Shown here: piece after piece, positions 1 through 7,324 of the stretch
Layout of the letters: each line of letters starts with the position of its first letter
Numbering within the stretch: the stretch's first letter is position 1
NCBI GenBank assembly: GCA_028876585.1
Contig: JAGWRL010000351.1
Coordinates: 1 to 10,096, forward strand
Reading direction: 5' to 3'
Length of the DNA: 10,096 nt
Source of the DNA: Pseudomonadota bacterium
Lineage (GTDB): Bacteria > Pseudomonadota > Alphaproteobacteria > Rhizobiales > Beijerinckiaceae
Program-made: the position numbers and the translations under genes
Notes under the pieces: generated by a model
The model's input: only the letters and a program-made list of their open reading frames with translations
Database searches by the model: none
What the model was told of the DNA's origin: nothing

Positions 1-1
1 A

Positions 2-991
2 ATCCCGCGCGAGGAGCGGCGCAAGCTCGGCCTGTTCTGCAACGTGCGCGAGAGCGCGGTGGTCGAGGCGCGCGACGTCGCCGGTTCGATCTACGACGTG
101 CCGGCCGCCTATCACGCCGCCGGGCTCGATCGCGAGGTGCTGGCCGCCTTCGGCATCGAGCCGGCGCCGAAGCCGAACATGCGGCGCTGGGAGGGCGTGT
201 CGCACGCCTACCACAACCCCGAGGGCGAGGTGACGATCGCCATCGTCGGCAAATACACTGGGTTGAAGGACGCCTATAAATCTCTGATCGAGGCGCTGAC
301 CCACGGCGGCATGGCCAATCGCGTCCGGGTCAAGCTCGAATGGATCGAGAGCGAGATTTTCGAGAGCGGCGATCCGGCTTCGCATCTGGAAAACGTCGAT
401 GGCATTCTGGTGCCGGGCGGCTTTGGCGCGCGTGGCGCGGAGGGCAAGATTCTGGCGGCGAAATTCGCGCGCGAGCGCAAGGCGCCCTATTTCGGCATCT
501 GTTTCGGCATGCAGATGGCGGTGATCGAGGCGACGCGGTCGCTGGCGGGGGTGGCGAGCGCCAATTCCTCGGAATTCGGCCCGACCGCCGAGCCGGTCGT
601 CGGGCTGATGACGGAATGGCTGCGCGGCAACGAGCTTGAGCAGCGCCGCGCCGAGGGCGATCTCGGCGGCACGATGCGGCTCGGCGCCTATCGCGCCACG
701 CTCGCGCCCGGCTCGAAGATCGCGCAGATTTACGGCGCCACCGAGATTTCCGAGCGCCACCGCCACCGCTACGAGGTCAACACCGCCTATCGCGAGCGGC
801 TGGAGGCGAAGGGGCTGAGATTTTCCGGCATGTCGCCCGACGGGCTGTTGCCGGAGACGATCGAACTCGTCGATCACCCCTGGTTCATCGGCGTGCAATA
901 TCATCCCGAGCTGAAATCACGCCCGTTCGAGCCGCACCCGCTGTTTTCGAGCTTCATCGCGGCGGCGAAGGCGCAGAGCCGGCTGGTGTAG
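2..991 (+). CDS. pyrG: CTP synthase, C-terminal part (5' end outside window)
   Basis: CTP synthase makes CTP from UTP, ATP and glutamine in the cytoplasm. Only about 329 residues are present. By comparison with E. coli PyrG (545 aa), roughly the first 210 residues of the synthetase domain lie left of the window. The fragment opens with the end of the synthetase domain ([10 protein letters not shown]...SIYDVP), then a linker and the class I glutamine amidotransferase domain. The glutaminase triad is visible: Cys in GICFGMQ (codon 500-502), and His and Glu in GVQYHPE (codons 902-904 and 908-910). The reading frame is intact and ends in TAG. The stop lies 8 nt from the stop of the convergent BON gene, leaving no room for a separate terminator. 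The assignment is secure; the true start is not visible, and the GTG at 44 is internal. Confidence 0.97.
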   Translation: MPREERRKLGLFCNVRESAVVEARDVAGSIYDVPAAYHAAGLDREVLAAFGIEPAPKPNMRRWEGVSHAYHNPEGEVTIAIVGKYTGLKDAYKSLIEALTHGGMANRVRVKLEWIESEIFESGDPASHLENVDGILVPGGFGARGAEGKILAAKFARERKAPYFGICFGMQMAVIEATRSLAGVASANSSEFGPTAEPVVGLMTEWLRGNELEQRRAEGDLGGTMRLGAYRATLAPGSKIAQIYGATEISERHRHRYEVNTAYRERLEAKGLRFSGMSPDGLLPETIELVDHPWFIGVQYHPELKSRPFEPHPLFSSFIAAAKAQSRLV

Positions 992-999
992 CCGCGAGA

Positions 1000-1275
1000 T
1001 CAGCTTTCCAGCCGGATGTGGTTAATCACCTCGACCACGCCGGGGGCGGCGGCGGCCGTGCATTCGGCGAGTTCGCGCGCCAATTCGCTCTCCACCACGC
1101 CGCTAAGCACGGCGTGACCCTGGCGAACCTCGACCTGCAAGCGCTCTTGCGGCACGCCGGAATGATGATGCAGCGCATTGAGGACTTCGGCCAGAACTTC
1201 CTCGTCGCTGCTGCTGACTTGACCGTAGGGGTAAGCAAGGCGCCCGCGATCTTTGGGTGAGATCGTAGCCATCAT
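1000..1275 (-). CDS. Small BON-domain protein
   Basis: The protein is 91 residues, or 90 if the second Met is used. A BON domain (bacterial OsmY and nodulation fold) occupies about residues 24-89, with the typical alternation of an N-terminal helix (SDEEVLAEVLNALHHH), a strand (LQVEVRQGHAVLSGVV) and the closing VVEVINHIRL. BON domains generally bind membranes or lipids and recur in osmotic and general stress proteins. Unlike OsmY, there is no signal peptide, so a cytoplasmic location is inferred. Two ATGs are adjacent (1275 and 1272). The strong Shine-Dalgarno AAGGAGG (1280-1286) is 4 nt from the first and 7 nt from the second, so the second may be the real start. It is divergent from glgX and has a GGAAC-type box upstream, suggesting stress control. 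Its exact function is unknown. Confidence 0.85.
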   Translation of the reverse strand: MMATISPKDRGRLAYPYGQVSSSDEEVLAEVLNALHHHSGVPQERLQVEVRQGHAVLSGVVESELARELAECTAAAAPGVVEVINHIRLES

Positions 1276-1279
1276 GTTT

Positions 1280-1286
1280 CCTCCTT
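1280..1286 (-). promoter_or_regulatory. Strong Shine-Dalgarno of BON gene
   Basis: The minus strand reads AAGGAGG, a near-perfect anti-16S match and the strongest ribosome binding site in the window. Its 7-nt distance to the second ATG (1272) is closer to the optimum than the 4 nt to the first (1275). Confidence 0.8.
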
Positions 1287-1297
1287 TCCGGCTTTAC

Positions 1298-1323
1298 AAC
1301 CCCGCGCTTATGGCCCTGGTTCC
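1298..1323 (-). promoter_or_regulatory. Candidate EcfG-type promoter for the BON gene
   Basis: On the minus strand GGAAC (1323-1319) is followed after 17 nt by GGTT (1301-1298). The known EcfG consensus is GGAAC-N16/17-CGTT, so the match is exact apart from the first base of the -10 element. Transcription would begin about 1291, giving a short leader that includes the Shine-Dalgarno. This is read from sequence only; the link to the EcfG encoded in this window is inferred. Confidence 0.5.
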
Positions 1324-1354
1324 CGCCGGCGACGTCATAATGGCGCCACAAGTG

Positions 1355-1379
1355 GGAACTTTCGTTGCGCTAGCGCATT
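1355..1379 (+). promoter_or_regulatory. Candidate EcfG-type promoter for glgX
   Basis: GGAAC (1355-1359) is followed after 16 nt by CATT (1376-1379), one mismatch from the EcfG -10 consensus CGTT. Start of transcription near 1386 would leave a leader of about 43 nt before the ATG at 1429. The spacer contains a perfect 12-bp palindrome. I saw no convincing sigma-70 promoter in this gap. Confidence 0.4.
1366..1377. repeat. Perfect 12-bp palindrome in the glgX-BON intergenic region
   Basis: TGCGCTAGCGCA reads the same on both strands. It lies inside the spacer and touches the -10 element of the candidate glgX promoter, a position where a bound repressor would block transcription. No regulator family can be assigned from the sequence. 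Confidence 0.45.
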
Positions 1380-1428
1380 ATTGCATTTGTGTTCCGCCCC
1401 AATTCCGGCGCGGAAACAAGGACGCCGC

Positions 1429-3513
1429 ATGTCATTCCTAGGTAAAACGGCGCGGCGCGTGGAAGCGGGCGATCCGACCCGTCTCGGCGCCGCCTTCGAC
1501 GGTCAGGGCGTCAATTTCGCGATCTTCTCCGCCTACGCCGAACGCATTGAGTTGTGCCTGTTCGACCCCAAGGGCAAGGAGACGCAGCGGCTGACGCTGC
1601 CCGAATACACCAACGAGGTCTGGCATGGCTATGTCCCCGGCGTCGGGCCGGGCCAGCTCTACGGCTATCGCGTGCATGGCCAGCACAATCCGGAAGCGGG
1701 GCATCGCTTCAACGCCAACAAGCTGCTGATCGACCCCTACGCCCGGCTCATTTCCGGCGCCATCAAGTGGGGACAGGCGACCTACGGCTACAAGTTCGGC
1801 GACCCGGCGGGCGATCTCTCGTTCGACGCAACCGACAGCGCCAAAGCGATGCCGAAATGCGTCGTGATCGAGCCGGAATCCGAACCCTCGCGGGCGCGTC
1901 CGGGGCGGGTGGCGTGGGACCGCAGCGTGATCTACGAAACCCACGTGCGCGGCCACACGATGCTGCATCCCAAGGTGCCCAAGCCGCTGCGCGGCACGTT
2001 CGAGGGCATGGCCCAGTGGGAGGTGATCGACTACATCAGGGGCCTCGGCGTCACCTCGGTCGAACTGATGCCGGTTCACTGGTTCGCCGACGACGATCAA
2101 CTGTTGCAGAAGGGCCTGCGCAACTATTGGGGCTATAATTCACTTGGCTTTTTCGCGCCGATGACGCGCTACCTCGGCCCCCGGGGCCTGAGCGGTTTTC
2201 GCGACATGGTGCGCGCCTATCACGACGCCGGGCTCGAGGTGATCCTCGACGTGGTCTACAACCATACCGCCGAAGGCAACGAGAACGGGCCGACGCTCAC
2301 GTTCAAGGGCATCGACAATTATTCCTACTACCGCACCATGCCCAACGAGCCGCGCTATTACATCAACGACACCGGCACCGGCAACACGATCAACACTTCG
2401 CATCCCCGCGTGCTGCAACTGGTGATGGACTCGCTGCGCTACTGGGCGAGCGAGATGGAGGTCGACGGCTTCCGCTTCGATCTCGGCGCCATCCTTGGCC
2501 GCGAGCCGAACGGGTTCAGTCAACGCAGCGGCTTCTTCGACGCCATCGGCCAGGACCCGGTGCTGTCGCGGCTCAAGCTGATCGGCGAGCCGTGGGACAT
2601 CGGGCCGGGCGGCTATCAGGTCGGCGGCTTCCCGCCCGGCTGGTCGGAATGGAACGACAAGTTCCGCGACGGCGTGCGCGATTATTGGCGCGGCGAGCAC
2701 AATTCGACGCGCGAACTCGCCTCGCGCGTCACCGGCTCCGGCGACGTCTACGATTTGCGCGGGCGGCGGCCGTGGTCGAGCGTCAATTTCGTCACCGCAC
2801 ATGACGGCTTCACGCTGCATGACCTCGTCTCCTACAACGAGCGCCACAACGAGGCGAACGGCGAGGACAACCGCGACGGCCATTCCGACAACCGCAGCCA
2901 CAATCTCGGCGCCGAAGGGCCGACCGACGATCCCGCCATCCGCGCCGCGCGCGAGCGGCAGAAGCGCAACCTGCTGGCGACGCTGCTGTTGTCGCATGGC
3001 GCGCCGATGATCCTGGCCGGCGACGAATTCGGCCGCACGCAGGAAGGCAACAACAACGCTTATGCGCAGGACAACGAAATCTCCTGGCTGCGTTGGGACA
3101 GGATCGGCCCGCCGGACCGCAACCTGACCAATTTCGTGCGCGCGCTGCTGCGGCTGCGCGAGGCGCAACCGCTGCTGCGCCGCGACTCCTTCCGCGACGG
3201 CATGGTGGTGGAATGGCACAATCCCGCCGGCGGCCATCAGGACGACGAGGCCTGGAACGACGCCGGCGCGACCACCATCGGCCTGCGGCTGGCGCGCGAC
3301 ATGCCCGCCGATTGTTGGAGCGAGGTGATGATCCTGTTCAACGGGGTGGACGCGCAGACGACCTTCGTGTTGCCGGCGCGGCCGGGCAAGCCGTGGGAGA
3401 TCGTCATCGACACCGCGCAGGGCGATCGCGCCGGGGCCGCGGCGCTCGGCCTCTCGGCGGACGGCAAGCCGCAGGCGGACCTGTTCCCGCGCTCGCTGAT
3501 GCTGCTGATTTGA
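1429..3513 (+). CDS. glgX: Glycogen debranching enzyme GlgX (GH13_11)
   Basis: The enzyme hydrolyses alpha-1,6 branch linkages in (phosphorylase-trimmed) glycogen in the cytoplasm. The protein is 694 aa, similar to or slightly longer than the usual 650-700. An N-terminal CBM48-like domain (about residues 15-120) precedes the GH13 catalytic barrel. The four GH13 regions are present: DVVYNH (D274), GFRFDLG with the nucleophile D351, GEPWD with the acid/base E387, and VTAHDG with the transition-state Asp D459. The start at ATG 1429 is chosen because AAGGA (1418-1422) lies 6 nt upstream and the protein then begins like its relatives. A longer in-frame reading from TTG 1381 is unlikely. glgX diverges from the BON gene and is followed by nepR-ecfG and glgA on the same strand. 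No clear terminator is seen after the TGA stop. The identification is firm. Confidence 0.96.
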   Translation: MSFLGKTARRVEAGDPTRLGAAFDGQGVNFAIFSAYAERIELCLFDPKGKETQRLTLPEYTNEVWHGYVPGVGPGQLYGYRVHGQHNPEAGHRFNANKLLIDPYARLISGAIKWGQATYGYKFGDPAGDLSFDATDSAKAMPKCVVIEPESEPSRARPGRVAWDRSVIYETHVRGHTMLHPKVPKPLRGTFEGMAQWEVIDYIRGLGVTSVELMPVHWFADDDQLLQKGLRNYWGYNSLGFFAPMTRYLGPRGLSGFRDMVRAYHDAGLEVILDVVYNHTAEGNENGPTLTFKGIDNYSYYRTMPNEPRYYINDTGTGNTINTSHPRVLQLVMDSLRYWASEMEVDGFRFDLGAILGREPNGFSQRSGFFDAIGQDPVLSRLKLIGEPWDIGPGGYQVGGFPPGWSEWNDKFRDGVRDYWRGEHNSTRELASRVTGSGDVYDLRGRRPWSSVNFVTAHDGFTLHDLVSYNERHNEANGEDNRDGHSDNRSHNLGAEGPTDDPAIRAARERQKRNLLATLLLSHGAPMILAGDEFGRTQEGNNNAYAQDNEISWLRWDRIGPPDRNLTNFVRALLRLREAQPLLRRDSFRDGMVVEWHNPAGGHQDDEAWNDAGATTIGLRLARDMPADCWSEVMILFNGVDAQTTFVLPARPGKPWEIVIDTAQGDRAGAAALGLSADGKPQADLFPRSLMLLI

Positions 3514-3738
3514 ACCGGAAAACCCCTGAAATGCGGCTGCGGCGGCGACGATCAACGACATGTGAGCGCGGTCAGGCGCACTCCCGCCCGCAAGCTGTGA
3601 ATCCTGGAAAAGCTGTTGGCGATCAAGGCGTTTCGTCTTCAACCGCAGGCCGGCAGTCTCGCATAGTAATTGCCGCTCGCGCGGGCGTGACCAGGCGCAA
3701 AGGCCGAGATTCCGCCTTATCGTCACATTCGTTTGGTA

Positions 3739-3777
3739 CAGCAAACTTGCGGATGTTCTCTGCCGCTATGTTTGCTG
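3739..3777. repeat. Two-tier inverted repeat upstream of nepR
   Basis: CAGCAAAC (3739-3746) pairs with GTTTGCTG (3770-3777), an 8-bp outer stem. Inside it GCGG (3749-3752) pairs with CCGC (3763-3766) around a 10-nt loop, with 2- and 3-nt bulges between the stems. No T-run follows, so a simple rho-independent terminator is unlikely. It could be an operator or an RNA hairpin in the nepR leader; the function is not known. Confidence 0.45.
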
Positions 3778-3798
3778 AGGCCTTCTCAGTTGGTTAGT

Positions 3799-3823
3799 GG
3801 AACCGAACGTCCGAAGGAACGTG
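3799..3823 (+). promoter_or_regulatory. Candidate EcfG-type promoter for nepR-ecfG
   Basis: GGAAC (3799-3803), 16 nt, then CGTG (3820-3823), one mismatch from GGAAC-N16/17-CGTT. Autoregulation of nepR-ecfG by EcfG is common in Alphaproteobacteria. The predicted transcript start (about 3830) falls on the nepR ATG, so this promoter would give a leaderless or nearly leaderless mRNA. That is either real or a reason to doubt the box. Confidence 0.4.
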
Positions 3824-3829
3824 CAACCG

Positions 3830-4048
3830 ATGAACTCCGGAAAGACAGATGAGAACGCTGGTTCGCCCTCTGTTCGGAACGAACGAGGCGAAAATGTCCG
3901 CGATTTCGCCCCCGAGGTCAGCGCTTCGGTGGCGGAGGCCGTGGACCAGGCGTTGCGAGCGCATTTCCAAGCCATCGCGGAGATGCCTTTGCCGGACCGT
4001 CTGCTCCTCTTGTTGGCGGAGTTCGGAACAAGCGAGCATAAGCTATGA
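3830..4048 (+). CDS. nepR: NepR anti-sigma factor of the general stress response
   Basis: NepR binds and silences the ECF sigma factor EcfG. Under stress, phosphorylated PhyR captures NepR by sigma-factor mimicry and frees EcfG. The 72-residue protein has a disordered polar N-terminus (about 1-30) and the two short amphipathic helices of the NepR family: residues 33-51 (SVAEAVDQALRAHFQAIAE) and 55-64, joined by the family turn MPLPDR at 52-57. There are no transmembrane segments, consistent with a soluble anti-sigma factor. ATG 3830 is taken as start; AAGGA at 3814-3818 is 11 nt away, rather far. A GTG at 3797 would add 11 residues but lies at the candidate promoter. The stop overlaps the ecfG start as ATGA, indicating translational coupling. 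phyR is not adjacent. Confidence 0.85.
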   Translation: MNSGKTDENAGSPSVRNERGENVRDFAPEVSASVAEAVDQALRAHFQAIAEMPLPDRLLLLLAEFGTSEHKL

Positions 4049-4635
4049 ACTTGCGCGCTCAGATTCCGCGCGCTTCGGCCCCGCCGGAGCCAACACAGGA
4101 ATTTCGTGAAGGTCTGATCCGTGAGATGCGCGACCTGCGCGCCTTCGCGGTGTCGCTGTCGGGTTCGTTCGATCGGGCCGACGATCTTCTCCAGGAGACT
4201 TTGTTGAAGGCGTGGAGCAATTCCGCGAGCTTCATTCCGGGCACCAACTTGCGCGCCTGGTTGGTCACCATCCTGCGCAACACCTATTATTCGCAATATC
4301 GCAAGCGCGGCCGCGAGGCGCAGGACGTCGACGGCGTCTATTCGAGCCGCCTCGCCGCGCCGCCCAATCAGGAAGCGGCGCTCGATCTGGCCGATTTCCA
4401 GATCGCCCTGACGAAGCTCGCGCCCGAACATCGCGACGTGCTGCTGATGGTCGGCGCGGCGGGCCTGTCCTACGAGGAAACGGCGGAAATCTGCGGCGTC
4501 GCCGTCGGCACGATCAAAAGCCGGCTCAACCGGGCGCGCGTGCGGCTGGCCGACCTTCTGGGCATCCACGACGCCTCCGACCTCGGCATGGGTTCGGTGT
4601 CCGAAGCGGTGGTCAAAGCGCCCACCAACGTTTGA
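4045..4635 (+). CDS. ecfG: EcfG-family RNA polymerase sigma factor
   Basis: This ECF sigma factor directs RNA polymerase to general stress promoters (GGAAC / CGTT). The 196-residue protein has sigma region 2 at about 25-91, including DRADDLLQETLLKAW (43-57) and the -10 recognition stretch NLRAWLVTILRNTYYSQYRK (68-87), and region 4 at about 116-170. The -35-reading helix-turn-helix is YEETAEICGVAVGTIKSRLN (143-162). It is identified as EcfG rather than a generic ECF because of the overlapping upstream nepR and the characteristic region 2 sequence. ATG 4045 overlaps the nepR stop (TGA 4046-4048) by 4 nt. No clear Shine-Dalgarno precedes it, so expression probably depends on coupling with nepR, which keeps the sigma and anti-sigma amounts linked. 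The last 20 or so residues after region 4 are an unstructured tail. Confidence 0.9.
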   Translation: MNLRAQIPRASAPPEPTQEFREGLIREMRDLRAFAVSLSGSFDRADDLLQETLLKAWSNSASFIPGTNLRAWLVTILRNTYYSQYRKRGREAQDVDGVYSSRLAAPPNQEAALDLADFQIALTKLAPEHRDVLLMVGAAGLSYEETAEICGVAVGTIKSRLNRARVRLADLLGIHDASDLGMGSVSEAVVKAPTNV

Positions 4636-4729
4636 TCGCGCGCTTGCCGGCTAGGCGCCGCAGCGTGCTGCGGGCGCGGCGACGGGCGCGAAACGGGCGG
4701 CGCCTTCCCTAACATCTTTGTGAACGAGA

Positions 4730-4749
4730 AGAGCCGCGCGGCGGGCTCT
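4730..4749 (+). terminator. Possible weak terminator hairpin after ecfG
   Basis: AGAGCC (4730-4735) pairs with GGCTCT (4744-4749) around an 8-nt GC-rich loop, about 95 nt after the ecfG stop. No T-run follows immediately, so it would be weak or rho-assisted. A second short GC hairpin, CCGCAGC/GCTGCGG, lies at 4658-4673. Neither is convincing alone. Confidence 0.25.
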
Positions 4750-4795
4750 CGGGTCCAACTTAGGCTTAACTTTTCCTGTACCGGTCCGAATCGCC

Positions 4796-4821
4796 GGAAC
4801 CGGCGCTGCGTTGGGTGAGTT
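4796..4821 (+). promoter_or_regulatory. Candidate EcfG-type promoter for glgA
   Basis: GGAAC (4796-4800), 17 nt, then AGTT (4818-4821), which matches GGAAC-N16/17-CGTT apart from the first -10 base. The predicted start near 4828 leaves a leader of about 24 nt containing the AAGGA ribosome binding site (4841-4845), which is a normal geometry. The rest of the 216-bp ecfG-glgA gap shows no gene. Confidence 0.5.
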
Positions 4822-4851
4822 GTGCAACGCGGTCAAGGTCAAGGACGGCGA

Positions 4852-6333
4852 ATGAGCAAGCAGGAGCTTAACCCAACAGGCGCGTCAAACAAAACCAGCG
4901 CCGCAGACAGCGCCAGCGGATGCACCTGGGCGCCGCGCGTCCGTGTGTTGTTCGTCACTTCCGAACTTTGTGGATATTTGAAAGCGGGCGGCCTGGGCGA
5001 GGTTTCCGCCGCCCTGCCCCGCGCGCTCAACGGGCTTTGCGACATCCGCGTGCTGATGCCGGCTTACCCGGCGGTGCGCCGGCTGCACGACGACGTCGAG
5101 ATCATCAAACACATGCCGGCCGTGGCGGGATTGCCGCCGTGGTCGCTCGGCCGCGCCGAGACGCCCGACGGGCTGACGATGTATTTCGTCATCTGCGACG
5201 CGCTCTACGATCGCGACGGCTCGCCCTATGGCGCGCAAGGCGCGGATTTCGGCGACAACGACGTGCGCTTCGCCCGGCTGTCGCTCGCCGCGGCGGAAAT
5301 CGCCGAGGGCGTCGCCGATCCGAACTGGCGCCCCCATGTCGTCCACGCCAACGACTGGCCGACGGCGCTGACCCCCGCTTACATCAAGTGGAAAGGTCTC
5401 GACGTCGCCTCGATCCTGACCATCCATAACCTCGCCTTCCAAGGACTGTTCAATCGCGACCGGCTCGGCGCGCTCGCCATTCCCGAGCAGGCGATGAACA
5501 TCGACGGCGTCGAGTTCCACGGCCGCGTGTCGTTTCTGAAGGCGGGCATCGCCTATAGTTCGCAGGTGACGACGGTCAGCGAGACTTACGCGCGCGAGAT
5601 CACCAGTTGGGAGCATGGCTGCGGGCTCGACGGATTGCTGCGCACGCGCAGCGAGCGCGGCGAACTGACCGGCATCCTCAACGGCATCGATCCGAGTTGG
5701 GAAGCGTTCGCCGAGGAGGCGGAAGGGCCGGAATTCGTGCGCGACTTCAAGACGCAGAAGGCGCGCGAACTGCGCCGGCTGTTCCGGCTCGACGACGCCG
5801 AGGGGCCGCTGTTCTCGATCGTTTCGCGGCTGGTGCATCAGAAGGGCATCGACCTGTCGATCCAGGCGGCCGAACTGATCGTCGCCAATGGCGGCCAGTT
5901 GGTGGTGACCGGCCAGGGCGATCCCGAGCTCGAACGCGCGGTGGAGACGCTGGCCGAGCAGCATCCCGGCGCCGTCGCCGCGCGCATCGGTTTCGACGAC
6001 GCCGAGGCGCGAACGATGTACGAGGGCAGCGATTTCCTGTTGATGCCGTCGCGTTTCGAGCCGTGCGGGTTGAGCCAGATGTACGCGCAGAGCCAGGCGT
6101 CGCTGCCGATCGCCTGCCGCACCGGCGGCCTCGCCGACACGATCGACGACGGCGGCACCGGCTTTCTGTTCACGACCGCCAGCGAGTTCGCGCTCAAGCG
6201 CGCGGTCGGGCGCGCCTTCCGCACTTATTGGTCGGGCAAGCGGTTCCACGAAATGCGGCAGAACGCGCTGTCGAAGCGGTTCGACTGGCTGGGGCCGGCG
6301 GTCAGGTATCGCTCGTTGTATCAGGCGGCCTGA
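4852..6333 (+). CDS. glgA: Glycogen synthase, ADP-glucose type (GT5)
   Basis: GlgA transfers glucose from ADP-glucose to the non-reducing end of a growing alpha-1,4-glucan. The protein is 493 aa (family about 475-490) with two Rossmann-like lobes. Visible motifs: KAGGLGE (K44-E50), the ADP-glucose binding loop usually written K-x-G-G-L; HVVHANDWPTAL; RLVHQKG (R326, K331), matching E. coli R300/K305; and RFEPCGL (E403), corresponding to E. coli E377; followed by RTGGLADT. About 20 extra polar residues precede the fold. ATG 4852 is chosen because AAGGA lies 6 nt upstream, the same layout as in glgX; an in-frame GTG at 4822 lacks support. glgB, glgC and pgm are not in the window. The stop is only 3 nt from the stop of the convergent oxidoreductase gene. 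Confidence 0.95.
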   Translation: MSKQELNPTGASNKTSAADSASGCTWAPRVRVLFVTSELCGYLKAGGLGEVSAALPRALNGLCDIRVLMPAYPAVRRLHDDVEIIKHMPAVAGLPPWSLGRAETPDGLTMYFVICDALYDRDGSPYGAQGADFGDNDVRFARLSLAAAEIAEGVADPNWRPHVVHANDWPTALTPAYIKWKGLDVASILTIHNLAFQGLFNRDRLGALAIPEQAMNIDGVEFHGRVSFLKAGIAYSSQVTTVSETYAREITSWEHGCGLDGLLRTRSERGELTGILNGIDPSWEAFAEEAEGPEFVRDFKTQKARELRRLFRLDDAEGPLFSIVSRLVHQKGIDLSIQAAELIVANGGQLVVTGQGDPELERAVETLAEQHPGAVAARIGFDDAEARTMYEGSDFLLMPSRFEPCGLSQMYAQSQASLPIACRTGGLADTIDDGGTGFLFTTASEFALKRAVGRAFRTYWSGKRFHEMRQNALSKRFDWLGPAVRYRSLYQAA

Positions 6334-6336
6334 GCG

Positions 6337-7320
6337 TCACGGCAGTTCGACCACGACGCGGCCGCGCACCTGCCCCTTGAGAATCGCCTCGCCGGTCGCG
6401 AACAGATCCTTGAACGCGATGGTTTGCGTCATGCGCGCCAGCAGGCCGCGGTCGAGGTCGCGCGCCAGCCGGCTCCAGGCGGCCAGACGCTGCGGCATCG
6501 GGCATTGCACGCTGTCGATGCCGATCAGCCGCACGCCGCGCAGGATGAACGGCGCCACCGAACCCGGCAGGTCCATGCCGCCCGCCAGCCCGCAAGCGGC
6601 GATCGCGCCGCGATATTTGGTCTGCGCCAGCAAATTCGCCAGCGTGTTGGAGCCGACGCTGTCGACGCCGGCGATCCATCGCTCCTTGGCGAGCGGCTTG
6701 GCCGGCGCGGACAGGCTGGCGCGGTCGAGGATTTCCGCCGCGCCGAGTTGTTTGAGGTAATCGCCCTCCGCCATGCGCCCGGTCGAGGCGATCACGCTCC
6801 AGCCGGCCTTGGCGAGCAGCGCGATGGCGATCGAGCCGACGCCGCCGGCCGCGCCCGTCACCACCGCCGGCCCCATTTCGGGCGCGACCCCCGCCTGTTC
6901 GAGCGCATCGACCGCCAGCGCGGCGGTGTAGCCGGCGGTGCCGATCGCCATCGCCTCGGCGCGGCTGAACGGCGCCGGCAGCTTGACCAGCCAATCGCCC
7001 TTCACGCGCGCGCGTTGCGAATAACCGCCGGAATGGGTCTCGCCGAGCCCGAAGCCGTCGGCGACGACCTCGTCGCCGGGCTTGAAGCCGGGATGGCTCG
7101 ACGTCTCGACCACGCCGGCGAAATCGATGCCGAGCAGCAGCGGAAACTTGCGCGGAATCGCCGATTTGCCCGACAGAGCCAGGCCGTCCTTGTAGTTGAC
7201 GGTGGAATGCGTCACCCGCACGGTGACGTCGCCCTCCATCAGATCGGCGTCTTCGAGATCGGCAAAGCCGACCGACTGGCCCGCATCGGACTTGGTGACC
7301 TGCACCGCCCTGAACGACAT
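6337..7320 (-). CDS. acuI: Acrylyl-CoA reductase-type MDR oxidoreductase (AcuI/YhdH family)
   Basis: This is a 327-aa zinc-independent medium-chain dehydrogenase/reductase. It resembles the AcuI/YhdH branch, whose characterised members reduce acryloyl-CoA to propionyl-CoA with NADPH and so detoxify acrylate. Family marks are VNYKDGLAL (41-49), GIDFAGVV (64-71), the long match QRARVKGDWLVKLP (102-115), IGTAGYTA (126-133), the nucleotide-binding VTGAAGGVGS (154-163), and AACGLAGG then PFILRGVRLIGIDSV towards the end. No structural-zinc cysteines are present. ATG 7320 is chosen over an upstream start because it matches the family N-terminus and has AGGGAG 8 nt upstream. That ribosome binding site is locked in a hairpin (7325-7351). 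Substrate specificity is inferred; another short enoyl-CoA or quinone substrate is possible. Confidence 0.88.
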   Translation of the reverse strand: MSFRAVQVTKSDAGQSVGFADLEDADLMEGDVTVRVTHSTVNYKDGLALSGKSAIPRKFPLLLGIDFAGVVETSSHPGFKPGDEVVADGFGLGETHSGGYSQRARVKGDWLVKLPAPFSRAEAMAIGTAGYTAALAVDALEQAGVAPEMGPAVVTGAAGGVGSIAIALLAKAGWSVIASTGRMAEGDYLKQLGAAEILDRASLSAPAKPLAKERWIAGVDSVGSNTLANLLAQTKYRGAIAACGLAGGMDLPGSVAPFILRGVRLIGIDSVQCPMPQRLAAWSRLARDLDRGLLARMTQTIAFKDLFATGEAILKGQVRGRVVVELP

Positions 7321-7324
7321 TGTG

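Larger units (their letters stand above)
3514..3829. other. 316-bp non-coding region between glgX and nepR
   Basis: I see no credible gene on either strand. Open frames here are extensions of glgX shadows and lack a ribosome binding site or any recognisable motif. In particular there is no phyR or phyR remnant, although phyR often lies divergently next to nepR. The stretch holds a two-tier inverted repeat at 3739-3777 and a GGAAC box just before nepR. It is less GC-rich than the coding sequence towards its right end. Confidence 0.6.

Noticed and set aside
1371..1395. Second GGAAC on the minus strand in the BON-glgX gap
   Set aside because: No GTT-like -10 element at 16-17 nt spacing; it is counted as background for the promoter argument.
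2140..3744. A 534-codon open frame on the minus strand opposite glgX, and similar long frames opposite glgA (4885-6249) and 8398-9672
   Set aside because: They are antisense shadows in GC-rich DNA: low-complexity Arg/Ala/Gly-rich translations, no family motifs, no ribosome binding sites, and firmly identified genes on the other strand.
3531..3797. Possible small basic protein or phyR remnant between glgX and nepR
   Set aside because: The plus-strand translation has no family motif and no convincing start. The minus strand shows nothing resembling a response regulator receiver or sigma-like domain.
4651..4842. 63-codon minus-strand frame between ecfG and glgA
   Set aside because: No ribosome binding site or recognisable motif; Ala/Arg/Pro-rich composition typical of non-coding GC-rich DNA.
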